Assembly: GCF_004153165.1 (NCBI RefSeq)
Contig: NZ_SEMD01000019.1
Span: forward strand, 1 to 59,419
DNA from: Sporolactobacillus sp. THM7-4
Lineage (GTDB): Bacteria; Bacillota; Bacilli; Bacillales; Sporolactobacillaceae
Reading direction: 5' to 3'
DNA length: 59,419 nucleotides
Of the stretch, positions 1 to 9,045 are shown in pieces (the first letter of the stretch is position 1; each line of letters opens with the position of its first letter). The notes below the pieces were generated by a model that saw only the letters and a program-made list of their open reading frames with translations, searched no databases and had not been told where the DNA came from. Position numbers and translations under genes: made by a program.

Positions 1-44
1 TTCATTCGTTTCTGCCAAAGTTCCTGTAATTCTGCTCGTGTCAT
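1..44 (-). CDS. tnpA: IS66 accessory protein TnpA, N-terminal fragment
   Basis: Only 14 codons are visible, reading MTRAELQELWQKRM, preceded by the ribosome binding site GGGGAGGA. This opening is typical of the small TnpA protein (often TnpB/TnpC follow) of IS66-family elements, which is needed for transposition but is not itself the DDE transposase. The gene runs off the left edge. The call rests on the N-terminal motif together with the matching IS end 80 bases upstream. Confidence 0.65.
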   Translation of the reverse strand, partial: MTRAELQELWQKRM

Positions 45-127
45 CGATCATCCTCCCCATCAATTGATAAGAGCATTATCGCATGACCGAGTTCATCGTG
101 AGAAGGTGTCTATTATTTGACGCTTAC
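1..127 (-). mobile_element. Terminal part of an IS66-family insertion sequence
   Basis: Read on the minus strand, the element begins at 127 with GTAAGCGTCAAATAATAG; the GTAAGCG start is the typical end of IS66-family elements. About 75 bases further in lies a small gene that starts like IS66 TnpA. The rest of the element is outside the window. The end falls inside a response regulator gene, so the insertion point is clear. The expected 8-bp target duplication cannot be checked because the other end is missing. Confidence 0.75.
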
Positions 128-384
128 CTTTTAAAAAGATAATTCTGCTTGATTTTTTGACAAAGTTGAAAGCCATTCATATCTTTCATATAAACATCTA
201 GAAGAATTAGAGAAGGAACATTATTAGAAACGAGTTTTAATGCCCTTGATGGGCTTGTAGCGATTTTTGTCAAGATATTTAAAGGTTTCAATAAAGTTGT
301 TAGACTGATAATATCACTTGGGGAATCGTCAACAATTAAAATGGTGTCTCTTGATTCATTTTGAGTGGAAGTGAAGTCAAACAT
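124..384 (-). pseudogene. Response regulator receiver, truncated by the IS66 end
   Basis: The ATG at 384 follows GGAGG by nine bases. The reading frame gives a CheY-like receiver domain: the acidic pocket in TILIVDDSPSD and the phospho-acceptor Asp in LILLDVYM are present. It stops after about 86 residues with a stop codon supplied by the first bases of the IS66 element (124-126). The last beta strands and helix of the receiver, including the conserved Lys, and any output domain are gone. It is transcribed away from the neighbouring histidine kinase, so it was probably part of the same signalling group. An ATG at 390 is also possible but sits too close to the ribosome binding site. Confidence 0.8.
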
Positions 385-435
385 AATCATTTTCCTCCGG
401 ATTAATTTGATAGTGATAGAAAAGAGTGAATAATC

Positions 436-1566
436 ATGCACCCCATAAAAGGAATGAATCAGAAGCAGCTATACTTAATAGTTTCTCTTATCTTTTTTAC
501 AGTTGTTTTTTTATCCGTATACAGTGTGTATTATATACAAATATGTGTTAGACAGGAAGTACAGGCTGAGGCAAATAAATCAAAGTATCATTTATTGAGT
601 GAAAAGATTGTCGATTTAAATAATGAAAAAACTGATGAAGTTCGCAAATTTATTGCAACAGGGAATATGGACTATTTTTATAGTTACTGGCAAGTAATAA
701 AAAAAATAAACACTATTCATGACAGTATGTCGAAAATGCAGAGAGACATGATTACTCAGGAATCTCGATATTTGAATACCGCTATGGAAGACTTAACCTT
801 ACTTTCTTATACCGACATCCGATCAATAAAGTTGATGACTGATGCCACTTCCGTAAAACGTGATCGCTTACCTCCAGAAATAAACGAGTATGTTATTAAT
901 ATTGAAGAAAAAAAGATGAGTCTATCCGAAAAAAGACAGCAAGCTTTAAAATTGTTATTTGATGAAAACTATATTAATGAAAAAAATGTAATTACCAATA
1001 ATATTATTTCCTTCAGAAAATATGTGGATGAAAGATTAGATAGTCAACTCAATGATGCAAAAATGGGTGTTCAATCCGCGATCAATCTTCAATCATGGCT
1101 GCAATTGTTTTTTGTGGTCACTTTTATTGGTATCCTCGTTCTGCTGTATTTGTACAACGTACAACCAATTCGTAGCTACACTAATATATTAACAAAAGTT
1201 AAGAAACCAAATGATACTTATGAACTTAAGCCGACAGGATCGTTTGAAACCAAGTTATTGGCTAATGTTTTTAACCACTTGTACCAAAGTTTAGTTAAAG
1301 CAAATCAGGCAAAAAGTGAATTTCTATCAATGATAACCCATGAATTACGAACACCTTTAAATTCTATTAATGGCTATATATTCTTACTTAAAAGATCACA
1401 AATTACCTATCAACAAAAACAGTATTTGACTGTTATAGAAAATTCATCTCGTCATCTTTTGCTATTAATCAACCAAATACTTGAGTTTGGAAAGATTGAA
1501 AAGGGAAAATTAAGTGTTCATTTCTCTGAATTTGACATTCGTAAGACATTAAAAAAACAATTTTGA
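436..1566 (+). CDS. Hybrid histidine kinase, N-terminal part (sensor and HisKA), frame-broken
   Basis: Membrane sensor half of a hybrid kinase. Segments: transmembrane helix about residues 11-36, an extracytoplasmic helical region, a second helix about 213-240, a linker, then a HisKA domain with the phospho-accepting His302 in MITHELRTPLNS. The frame ends at TGA (1564-1566) just after a run of seven A (1551-1557). Removing one A restores a continuous frame into the next gene, which carries the ATP-binding domain, so the two are parts of one kinase gene. A start at 454 is also possible. It may be a real mutation, a sequencing slip in the homopolymer, or a gene rescued by slippage or coupling. 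Confidence 0.85.
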   Translation: MHPIKGMNQKQLYLIVSLIFFTVVFLSVYSVYYIQICVRQEVQAEANKSKYHLLSEKIVDLNNEKTDEVRKFIATGNMDYFYSYWQVIKKINTIHDSMSKMQRDMITQESRYLNTAMEDLTLLSYTDIRSIKLMTDATSVKRDRLPPEINEYVINIEEKKMSLSEKRQQALKLLFDENYINEKNVITNNIISFRKYVDERLDSQLNDAKMGVQSAINLQSWLQLFFVVTFIGILVLLYLYNVQPIRSYTNILTKVKKPNDTYELKPTGSFETKLLANVFNHLYQSLVKANQAKSEFLSMITHELRTPLNSINGYIFLLKRSQITYQQKQYLTVIENSSRHLLLLINQILEFGKIEKGKLSVHFSEFDIRKTLKKQF

Positions 1567-1567
1567 T

Positions 1568-3055
1568 ATGTTTGCTTACAGCGCCGAGGAGAAAAATATT
1601 GAGTTGGAATTTAATTGTGCAGAACAGGTGCCAGAATATATACGCAGTGATCAACGTTTGATCAATGAAATTGCGATTAATTTGCTTTCAAATGCTGTTA
1701 AATTTACTCCCGGAGGATCTATTAGTCTTAAGGTTGAATTTGTGCCATTTAGCCATGCAGGTAAGCACGGTGATTTAGTTGTCTCTGTAATGGATACTGG
1801 GATTGGAATTAAACGAGAAAACTTTGAGAGGATATTTCAGGCTTTTGAACAAGCTTCTCCGGATATATCGCTGAAATTTGGTGGAAGTGGTTTAGGGCTT
1901 GCTATTACAAAGAATATTGTCGACAGTATGGGGGGGAAGATTAAAGTTAGAAGTGAGTTTAATAAAGGTACAACATTTATCGTCTCAATACCAGTGGATT
2001 ACGTTGAGCATTCAAAAACAGAATTACAAGAAAATACGATTACAGCTAATCAAGGAAATTTTCGAGATATTCCGGTATTACTTGTCGAAGATAATTTGAT
2101 AAACGCAAAAATGGAGCGAGAAATTCTTGCAATGCTTGGATTTAAAGTGAGCACCGCTAATACTGGATTCCAAGCTGTAGGTTTTATTGATCAGCAAAAG
2201 TTCCACTTCCTTTTTCTTGATATTCGGTTACCAGATTGTTCTGGTTTTCAAGTTGCAGACTATGCACGTAAATCAGTTTTGAACAAAAATAGTCATATTA
2301 TCGCTCTAACGGCAAATATTGAGGAAGTTAATGAAATTCAAGCTAAAAATATAAATTCATATCTTTCTAAACCGTTTGAAACTGAAAAATTGGTATCCAT
2401 TTTAAAGTCCATCAATCAAGTTAGCTATCGAAAACAGAATATTAGCAATAAAATTTTGAATGACAGAACTTCGTTACGGCGTCTTATGGGGAAAAAGTCT
2501 TTATACATTGAGCTACTCAAGCTTTTTTTGAAGGATCACACAAAAGATGCTTCTAAATATCATCAAGTCTTTCTAAATCGTAAATATGAAGAATGTGAAT
2601 TTATCATACATAGTCTTAAAGGTGTATCGCAGTCTATAGGTGCAGAGCGATTAGCTGAGATTTGTGATCAAATTGGAAAAGGACTTAAAAAGGTTCAAAA
2701 TACTGATTTAGATTTTAAAGTCATTTCTCAGCTTAATAAAGATAATGATAAATTGCATGATATATTCATCACCACAAAGGATAGAATTAAAGATTATGTT
2801 GACGAAAATAGTGCAAGTGTGATGAGAAACGTCAGTACGTCGACGAGCAGAGATCATCATCCATCTACAGATAAAGTTATTAGTGAGTTAAAAGATAAAA
2901 TCAGTAAGTCGGATGGTTATTGTTATGAGTTTATTGATGAACATGCAGATATCATTCGAAGTGTTATTTCATCGTCCTCATATAGTCGTCTGCGAGAAGC
3001 ATTGTATCAATTTGATTTTCAAAAAGCTAATCAAATTCTGAAAATGGAGGAATGA
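1568..3055 (+). CDS. Hybrid histidine kinase, C-terminal part (HATPase, receiver, Hpt), frame-broken
   Basis: Cytoplasmic half of the kinase. Domains in order: HATPase_c with N box (NEIAINLLSNAVKF), G1 box (DTGIGI) and G2 box (GGSGLGLAI); a receiver domain with Asp218 in FLFLDIRLPD and Lys in LSKPFE; and an Hpt domain with His348 in IIHSLKGVSQSIGA. This is the layout of BvgS/TorS-type phosphorelay kinases, so phosphate would pass His-Asp-His to a separate regulator. The ATG at 1568 lies one base after the stop of the upstream half (TGATATG), which would permit translational coupling, but no good ribosome binding site precedes it. It lacks membrane segments of its own. Confidence 0.85.
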   Translation: MFAYSAEEKNIELEFNCAEQVPEYIRSDQRLINEIAINLLSNAVKFTPGGSISLKVEFVPFSHAGKHGDLVVSVMDTGIGIKRENFERIFQAFEQASPDISLKFGGSGLGLAITKNIVDSMGGKIKVRSEFNKGTTFIVSIPVDYVEHSKTELQENTITANQGNFRDIPVLLVEDNLINAKMEREILAMLGFKVSTANTGFQAVGFIDQQKFHFLFLDIRLPDCSGFQVADYARKSVLNKNSHIIALTANIEEVNEIQAKNINSYLSKPFETEKLVSILKSINQVSYRKQNISNKILNDRTSLRRLMGKKSLYIELLKLFLKDHTKDASKYHQVFLNRKYEECEFIIHSLKGVSQSIGAERLAEICDQIGKGLKKVQNTDLDFKVISQLNKDNDKLHDIFITTKDRIKDYVDENSASVMRNVSTSTSRDHHPSTDKVISELKDKISKSDGYCYEFIDEHADIIRSVISSSSYSRLREALYQFDFQKANQILKMEE

Positions 3056-3058
3056 ATT

Positions 3059-4069
3059 GTGATAGATATTCTTTTTGTTGATGATGATCTATCAATGAAA
3101 TTTATTATTGAGCATTTTTCATTATTTCATTATTCAAATTATCGTATAAAAAGGTTTGTTACTGATGGAATCAAAGCTTTAGAAGCACTGGATCAACAAG
3201 AATTTGATCTTGTCATTACAGATATTAAAATGCCTATTGTGGACGGTATTACATTGATAAAAAAAATGCGTGAAAAAAACGATGAAACCTTTGTTATCAT
3301 CGAGAGTACTTATCGTGAGTTTAAATTAGCACAAGAAGCAATACGTTATCGTGCTATTGATTACATTGAAAAACCTTTAACTGAAGCGAAATTAGGAGAT
3401 GCACTTTTAAGAGCGGAAAAATTGATTGAGGAAGGCGTAGCCGCTAATGACAGCAGAGGGAAAACTTGGATGAATCAAACTACTCATGGATTGTTATATG
3501 AGGATCCACTGCAGATTAGACGTTCATTAACAGAGTTACATAAAGAAGAAAAAGAGATCTTGGCTGATCTAAATCTTAAAGATAAAGAAATACTTTTTCA
3601 TTATCTGTGGCATCAGCTCTTAAATAATAAACATTATATTTACAATGATCGTCTATTTATTCGTTTTCCGATAAGAGATGATTCAAAGATTCTTTTATTG
3701 ATGCATCAGGAAATCAAACGATTGGAACTGTTAAATCATGATCCATTTATTCTGAAATTGTCCCAGATCATAAACGATCACATTACCTCAGTAGATTTAA
3801 TTACCTATACTTCGGAGAAACTGGAATTAAGTAAAGATTATGTTAGCCGAACTTTTCGCCAAAAAACAGGCCTAACGCTAAAAGATTATATTATCATTCG
3901 AAAAATTACGGAAGCACAAACATTGCTTGCTGATTCAAATAAAAAGGTCTATCAAATCAGCAACTACCTTGGCTATATGACTGTTGATTATTTTTCCAAG
4001 GTATTTAAGAAAGTTTGTGGAATAACGCCAATTCAATATCGCAAGCAACGCATATGTAATGAAATATGA
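3059..4069 (+). CDS. AraC-type response regulator (YesN-like), likely urea regulator
   Basis: Starts with GTG nine bases after GGAGG and only three bases after the kinase stop, so it forms a pair with it. Residues 1-120 form a receiver domain with acidic residues 8-10, phospho-acceptor Asp55 (VITDIKMP) and Lys in YIEKPLTE. The last 100 residues form two helix-turn-helix motifs of the AraC family (LSKDYVSRTFRQKTG and KVYQISNYLGYMTVDYFSKVFKKVCGITP region). The gene ends 139 bases before urtA in the same direction, so control of urea uptake and urease is the simplest role. That target is inferred from position. Confidence 0.85.
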   Translation: MIDILFVDDDLSMKFIIEHFSLFHYSNYRIKRFVTDGIKALEALDQQEFDLVITDIKMPIVDGITLIKKMREKNDETFVIIESTYREFKLAQEAIRYRAIDYIEKPLTEAKLGDALLRAEKLIEEGVAANDSRGKTWMNQTTHGLLYEDPLQIRRSLTELHKEEKEILADLNLKDKEILFHYLWHQLLNNKHYIYNDRLFIRFPIRDDSKILLLMHQEIKRLELLNHDPFILKLSQIINDHITSVDLITYTSEKLELSKDYVSRTFRQKTGLTLKDYIIIRKITEAQTLLADSNKKVYQISNYLGYMTVDYFSKVFKKVCGITPIQYRKQRICNEI

Positions 4070-4111
4070 CGACAAATGTTATATTTTTAGCTATTTAGCG
4101 GATTAATGGGG

Positions 4112-4127
4112 CAAAATAACGATTTTG
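4112..4127 (+). promoter_or_regulatory. Inverted repeat upstream of urtA, possible operator
   Basis: CAAAATAACGATTTTG is a 6-bp inverted repeat with a 4-base centre in the 139-base gap between the response regulator and urtA. It lies about 80-97 bases before the urtA start, where an activator such as the adjacent AraC-type regulator could bind. I see no convincing -35/-10 pair in the gap. Confidence 0.3.
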
Positions 4128-4208
4128 TCCTGTTTTTTTGCGAAAAATTTAGATTAGTATTGAAATATGGAATGATAATGACATCTATTGGGGAGGGACT
4201 TAAAAGAA

Positions 4209-5471
4209 TTGGCAAAACTTAAAGTGGTCAATTTATTGTTGGGATTTGTATTAGTATTGGCATTGTTAGCTGGCTGTTCAGGTGGAGGAGCAATTTCTAG
4301 CGCAAATAAAAAAACAGATAGTACTTCATCCAGCTCCGGTGGCTCAGGTAATGTAATTAAGGTAGGTATTCTTCATTCAGCGAGCGGAACTATGGCTATG
4401 AGTGAAACTCCGGTACGCGATGCAGAACTACTAGCAATCAAACAAATTAATAACAATGGTGGTGTATTAGGGAAAAAGATCCAGCCAGTCATTGAGGATG
4501 GAGCTTCTGATAACGCAACTTTTGCAGAAAAGGCAACGAAGCTTCTTGAACAAGATAAAGTTGCAACAGTATTTGGTTGTTGGACGTCAGCAAGTCGTAA
4601 AGCTGTAAAACCAATTTTTGAAAAAGACAACGGTCTTCTATGGTACCCAGTTCAATATGAAGGCATGGAATCATCACCAAATATTTTCTATACGGGTGCT
4701 GCACCGAACCAGCAGATCGTTCCTGCAGTTGAATATATGACAAAAAAATTTGGGAAAAAGGTATTTCTTGTCGGTTCTGACTATGTCTTTCCACGGACAG
4801 CAAATTCAATTATCAAAAAACAAGCAAAAGCTTTAGGCATGAAAGTTGTAGGAGAAGAATACACACCACTTGGTGACACTGATTTTGCAACAATCGTAAA
4901 TAAAATTAAAAGTTCAAAACCAGATTATGTTTTTAATACATTAAACGGTGACTCAAATGTTGCTTTCTTCAAGCAATATCGCACTGCTGGTATTTCAGCA
5001 AAAGATATTCCTACTATTTCAGTCTCAATTGCAGAACAGGAAGTTAAAGGCATTGGTGCCAGCTACTTGGAAGGTCACTATGTTTCTTGGAATTATTATG
5101 AAACTACCGATACATCAGCAAACAAGAAATTTGTTTCAGCATACAAAAAGGCATATGGTAACAAGCGTGTAACAGATGACCCTATTGAAGCAGGTTATAA
5201 TGCTGTGTATTTATGGGCAAAAGCAGTTAAAAAAGCAGAATCAACAAATGTAGATAAAGTTAAAACTGCAGCCAAGGGGATTACCTTCGATGCTCCTGAG
5301 GGGACTGTAAAGATTGATGGTGACAACCAGCACCTTTATAAACAAGTTCGAGTTGGAGAAATTGAAAGTAACGGCATGATTAAAGAGGTTTGGGGTACAA
5401 AAGAAGCAATTAAGCCAGATCCATATCTTAAAAATTATAAGTGGGCCAAGGGTTTGACCGGAGTCCAATAA
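4209..5471 (+). CDS. urtA: Urea ABC transporter substrate-binding lipoprotein UrtA
   Basis: Periplasmic-binding-type protein of the branched-chain amino acid/amide family. The TTG at 4209 is chosen because it follows GGGGAGGG and gives a clean lipoprotein signal: a basic N-terminus, a hydrophobic stretch and the lipobox LLAGC. Mature protein features include [14 protein letters not shown] near the start and the WYPVQYEG region typical of UrtA/FmdD proteins. It delivers urea (or short amides) to UrtBC. Its place ahead of urtBCDE and the urease genes supports urea over amides or branched-chain amino acids. Length about 420 residues, usual for the family. Confidence 0.9.
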   Translation: MAKLKVVNLLLGFVLVLALLAGCSGGGAISSANKKTDSTSSSSGGSGNVIKVGILHSASGTMAMSETPVRDAELLAIKQINNNGGVLGKKIQPVIEDGASDNATFAEKATKLLEQDKVATVFGCWTSASRKAVKPIFEKDNGLLWYPVQYEGMESSPNIFYTGAAPNQQIVPAVEYMTKKFGKKVFLVGSDYVFPRTANSIIKKQAKALGMKVVGEEYTPLGDTDFATIVNKIKSSKPDYVFNTLNGDSNVAFFKQYRTAGISAKDIPTISVSIAEQEVKGIGASYLEGHYVSWNYYETTDTSANKKFVSAYKKAYGNKRVTDDPIEAGYNAVYLWAKAVKKAESTNVDKVKTAAKGITFDAPEGTVKIDGDNQHLYKQVRVGEIESNGMIKEVWGTKEAIKPDPYLKNYKWAKGLTGVQ

Positions 5472-5505
5472 TCAATTTATTTGGTTAATTGTCAGAAGTT
5501 CCAAT

Positions 5506-5550
5506 GTTATTTTCCCTGTGAATAGTTCACTCTCAGGGAAAATAACTTTT
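5506..5550 (+). terminator. Strong hairpin between urtA and urtB (attenuator or processing site)
   Basis: GTTATTTTCCCTG (5506-5518) pairs perfectly with CAGGGAAAATAAC (5534-5546), a 13-bp stem followed by TTTTATTTT. It sits between the binding-protein gene and the permease genes. It could end most transcripts after urtA or protect the urtA 3' end, giving more binding protein than membrane parts. Confidence 0.7.
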
Positions 5551-5573
5551 ATTTTATGACGAGGAGGATTAAC

Positions 5574-6479
5574 ATGCAAGAATTAATCGTGCAATTGTTT
5601 AATGGCATTAGCTTGAGTTCAATATTGTTCCTATCTTCGATTGGACTAGCCATTACTTTTGGATTAATGGGCGTAATTAATATGGCGCACGGCGAGTTTA
5701 TCATGATTGGTGCATATACAACCTATATTGTTCAGAATATTTTTATTGACCATTTTCCAAAACTATTTAATTCTTATATCTTTTTCGCTATAGTTCTTTC
5801 TTTTTTCGTAGCTTCAATAATCGGATATATTTTAGAACGTTTGATTATTTCTCACTTATATGGCCGAATTGTAGACAGTCTGCTCGTGACTTGGGGAGTC
5901 AGCCTGTTTTTTCAACAACTCGCGCGAAGTATTTTTGGAGCACCTAACGTTAGTGTCAGAATGCCTGATTATTTGCAGCGTAATATCCATCTGACTAATG
6001 ATATCGTATTCCCAAATAATCGCATTTTTATTCTTATCATTGCACTTATTTGTCTGGTGTTGATTTATATTTTAATGTACCGTTCAAGATACGGTCGGAA
6101 CGTCCTCGCTGTAATGCAGAATCGTGAAATGGCAGCATCACTTGGAATAAATACAAGAAGAGTAGATTCCTTAACCTTTGCAATTGGTTCAGGATTGGCA
6201 GGAATAGCGGGATGTGCGATTACATGGATTGGAGCAATTGGCCCGACGATTGGGACAAGTTATATCATCGACTCGTTTGTAGCAGTAGTCGCTGGAGGGG
6301 CAGGAACAATTGTAGGTACGATCTTCGGCGCCTCTTTTATCGGTATTGGAGAAACAATTTTTGAGTTTTTAACAACTTCATCAATTGGAAAAGTTCTTGT
6401 TTTTACATGTGTAATAATTCTTTTACAGTTCAGACCTAAAGGTTTATTTGCAGTAAAAACCCGTGTTTTGGATGACTGA
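5574..6479 (+). CDS. urtB: Urea ABC transporter permease UrtB
   Basis: LivH-type inner membrane permease with about eight hydrophobic segments. The start at 5574 follows GAGGAGG. The segment GLMGVINMAHGEFIMIGAY near the N-terminus and the loop with MQNREMAASLGIN (cytoplasmic contact with the ATPases) are family hallmarks. With UrtC it forms the channel through which UrtA-bound urea enters. About 301 residues, typical of bacterial UrtB without the long N-terminal extension seen in some proteobacteria. Confidence 0.9.
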   Translation: MQELIVQLFNGISLSSILFLSSIGLAITFGLMGVINMAHGEFIMIGAYTTYIVQNIFIDHFPKLFNSYIFFAIVLSFFVASIIGYILERLIISHLYGRIVDSLLVTWGVSLFFQQLARSIFGAPNVSVRMPDYLQRNIHLTNDIVFPNNRIFILIIALICLVLIYILMYRSRYGRNVLAVMQNREMAASLGINTRRVDSLTFAIGSGLAGIAGCAITWIGAIGPTIGTSYIIDSFVAVVAGGAGTIVGTIFGASFIGIGETIFEFLTTSSIGKVLVFTCVIILLQFRPKGLFAVKTRVLDD

Positions 6480-6495
6480 TCGGAGGGGTAATTTA

Positions 6496-7551
6496 ATGAT
6501 TGGTAAAATCATATCAAATAAAATTCTGTATGCGATCATGCTATTTATTTTTTTAGCAGCTCTTCCCTTTTTTGCATCGATGTTTCAGGTGAGTTTGTTT
6601 GCTAAATTCATGTGCTTTGCAATTGTTGCGATCGGGCTGGATATGATTTGGGGATACACCGGCATTCTTAGCCTTGGTCATGGAGTTTTCTTCGGACTTG
6701 GTGGTTATTGCATGGCAATGTATTTGAAGATGGCTTCATCTAATGGTGGGTTACCAGATTTTATGACTTGGAGTGGTGTAACTCATCTTCCATTTTTTTG
6801 GAAACCTTTTGGAAACCTGGCATTTGCGATACTAATGGTTGTCATTCTGCCAGCTGTTGTGGCTTTAGTTATTGGCAGCCTGACTTTTATTAATCGGATC
6901 CGAGGCGTTTATTTTACTATACTGTCACAGGCATTAGCTTTAATAATCTCAACTTTGCTCATTGGATCACAAAAGTATACGGGCGGATCAAATGGAATAA
7001 CGGGATTCACTAAAATTTTAGACTTCTCATTAACGAATCCGTGGGTTCAGCTTTCAATGTACTATATTACTCTTTTAGCTTTAATTGTGATCTTTTTTAT
7101 CTGCTGGATTCTGGTTCATAGAAGAATAGGGAAGACATTAGTGGCCATACGGGATGGAGAAAATCGACTGCGCTTTCTAGGCTATAATACATCGGTCTTT
7201 AAGGCTTTTGTTTATGCTCTATCTGCTGTTATCGCTGGGATTGCCGGCGCACTGTATGTTGTTCAGGTTGGCATTATATCACCGACAGAAGTGGGCATTA
7301 TGAGCTCAATTGAGATGATTATCTGGGTAGCCATTGGTGGTAAAGGAACATTAGTTGGAGCAATGTTCGGAGCTATACTGGTCAATGGTTTCAAATCAGC
7401 AATCAGTAATCAGTTTCCAGATCTATGGTCTTACTTTATTGGAATACTGTTTATTATTGTCATACTCTGGTTGCCAAAAGGATTTATCTCTTTCCACGAA
7501 ATTCCAGAAAGAATAATGAAATTTGTAAATCGGAATAAAGAGGAGATTTAA
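6496..7551 (+). CDS. urtC: Urea ABC transporter permease UrtC
   Basis: LivM-type permease, about 351 residues with eight to ten membrane segments. The ATG at 6496 follows CGGAGGGG 16 bases after the urtB stop. Recognisable parts are GYTGILSLGHGVFFGLGGY near the first third, GGSNGITGF in the middle, and the EAA-like loop around VAIRDGENRLRFLGYN. It partners UrtB in the membrane. The gene follows the usual urtABCDE order. Confidence 0.9.
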   Translation: MIGKIISNKILYAIMLFIFLAALPFFASMFQVSLFAKFMCFAIVAIGLDMIWGYTGILSLGHGVFFGLGGYCMAMYLKMASSNGGLPDFMTWSGVTHLPFFWKPFGNLAFAILMVVILPAVVALVIGSLTFINRIRGVYFTILSQALALIISTLLIGSQKYTGGSNGITGFTKILDFSLTNPWVQLSMYYITLLALIVIFFICWILVHRRIGKTLVAIRDGENRLRFLGYNTSVFKAFVYALSAVIAGIAGALYVVQVGIISPTEVGIMSSIEMIIWVAIGGKGTLVGAMFGAILVNGFKSAISNQFPDLWSYFIGILFIIVILWLPKGFISFHEIPERIMKFVNRNKEEI

Positions 7552-7554
7552 TAA

Positions 7555-8322
7555 ATGGGAAATCAAAATAAGGAGATTTTGACGATAAATAATGTTAGCA
7601 TCCAATTTGGTAATTTTAAAGCAATTAAGGATGTTTCGACTAAAGTTTATAAAAATGAAATACGCTTTTTTATTGGCCCTAACGGGGCAGGAAAAACCAC
7701 AATTCTCGATGCAATTTGTGGAAGAACAAAAGTAAAGAGTGGTAATATAATTTTCAATAAGCAGCATGACTTGACGAAAATAAAGGAATTTAAAATAGCA
7801 AAATTAGGAGTTGGAAGAAAATTTCAAGCACCTAGTGTTTTTAATAGTTTGACTGTCCGTGAGAATATGGAACTTGTAGCCAGTCGTAACCATTCATTAA
7901 TGTCGACAACATTTGGTTCTTTAGAAAAAGAGCAAAAGGATTATGTTGACTATATTCTGGATTTTATCGGACTAAAAGATGAACAAAAGTTTTATCCGCA
8001 AAAATTGTCTCACGGGCAGAAGCAGTGGCTAGAAATTGCGATGATTATGGTGTCGCGCCCAAAACTGATATTGCTTGATGAACCAGTCGCTGGGATGGGC
8101 CGCCATGAAACTGAAAAAACGGAAGAACTTATTTTAAAGATGAAAAAAGAATGCTCATTAATCGTTGTCGAACATGATATGAAATTTGCCAAACATATTT
8201 CTGACTATGTGACTGTTTTTTTTGACGGACAAATTTTAGATGAGGGAACAATTGATGAGGTTGAAAAGAACCCAGACGTCATCAAAGTATATTTGGGAAG
8301 AGGAAGTGAAGAAAATGCTTGA
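7555..8322 (+). CDS. urtD: Urea ABC transporter ATP-binding protein UrtD
   Basis: LivG-type ATPase, 255 residues. Walker A is GPNGAGKTT, the signature region is SHGQKQWLEIAM (the SHGQ-K-Q-WLE variant characteristic of UrtD), Walker B is LILLDEPVAGM, and the switch His is in VVEHDM. It powers uptake together with UrtE. Three bases separate it from urtC, and its last eight bases overlap the urtE start, so translation is probably coupled. Confidence 0.92.
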   Translation: MGNQNKEILTINNVSIQFGNFKAIKDVSTKVYKNEIRFFIGPNGAGKTTILDAICGRTKVKSGNIIFNKQHDLTKIKEFKIAKLGVGRKFQAPSVFNSLTVRENMELVASRNHSLMSTTFGSLEKEQKDYVDYILDFIGLKDEQKFYPQKLSHGQKQWLEIAMIMVSRPKLILLDEPVAGMGRHETEKTEELILKMKKECSLIVVEHDMKFAKHISDYVTVFFDGQILDEGTIDEVEKNPDVIKVYLGRGSEENA

Positions 8323-9001
8323 AATAAAAGACGTCTCGGCAACTTATGGCGAAGGTACAGTTTTAAAACGGGTCGATCTTAAAACTTATGACAATAAAAT
8401 AACTTGTTTAATCGGGAGAAATGGTGCGGGTAAAACAACGACACTCAAATCAATCATGGGGCTAATTAATGTCATTCATGGGTCAATATATTTAGATGGA
8501 CAAAGCATTACAAAAAAAAGTACTTTTGAAAGAGCACAATTGGGTATTGGTTACGTTCCTCAAGGGAGAGATATCTTTTCAAAGCTAACCGTTAAAGAAA
8601 ATTTGCTGCTCGGTTTGGAAGCAAAACATGGTCAAGGGATGATTCCAAACTATATTTTTGAACTGTTTCCAATTTTGAGGGATTTTTTAACTAGAAAAGG
8701 AGGCGATCTGTCGGGAGGACAGCAGCAGCAGCTCGCAATTGCACGTGCATTAGTGGCCAATCCGAAAATTCTAATCCTTGATGAACCTACAGAAGGTATT
8801 CAGCCTTCGATCATTCAAGAAATAAGTCGAGTTATTCTAAAACTAAAAGAAAAAATGTCGGTATTAATCGTTGAACAATACCTTGAATTTGTGCTGAATA
8901 TAGCTGATTATTGTTACGTGATGGAAAAAGGACAAATCGTTATGGGGGATGAGCCACAGCATCTAGATAAGAATATGGTGTCAAAAATTCTGTCTCTTTA
9001 A
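8315..9001 (+). CDS. urtE: Urea ABC transporter ATP-binding protein UrtE
   Basis: LivF-type ATPase, 228 residues from the ATG at 8315, which follows GAGGAAGTG and overlaps the urtD stop by eight bases. Walker A GRNGAGKTT, signature LSGGQQQQLAIARAL, Walker B ILILDEPTEGIQPS and the VEQYLE switch segment are all present. The EGIQPSI stretch is typical of UrtE. It forms a heterodimer with UrtD. Confidence 0.92.
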   Translation: MLEIKDVSATYGEGTVLKRVDLKTYDNKITCLIGRNGAGKTTTLKSIMGLINVIHGSIYLDGQSITKKSTFERAQLGIGYVPQGRDIFSKLTVKENLLLGLEAKHGQGMIPNYIFELFPILRDFLTRKGGDLSGGQQQQLAIARALVANPKILILDEPTEGIQPSIIQEISRVILKLKEKMSVLIVEQYLEFVLNIADYCYVMEKGQIVMGDEPQHLDKNMVSKILSL

Positions 9002-9045
9002 ACGATTTTATATTATAAGCAAGTTTAGAGAATGGAGATGTGTTA

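Noticed and set aside
1550-1560. Programmed -1 ribosomal frameshift at the A run in the kinase gene
   Set aside because: Joining the two halves needs a +1 shift (loss of one base), not -1, so the classic A-AAA-AAC mechanism does not apply.
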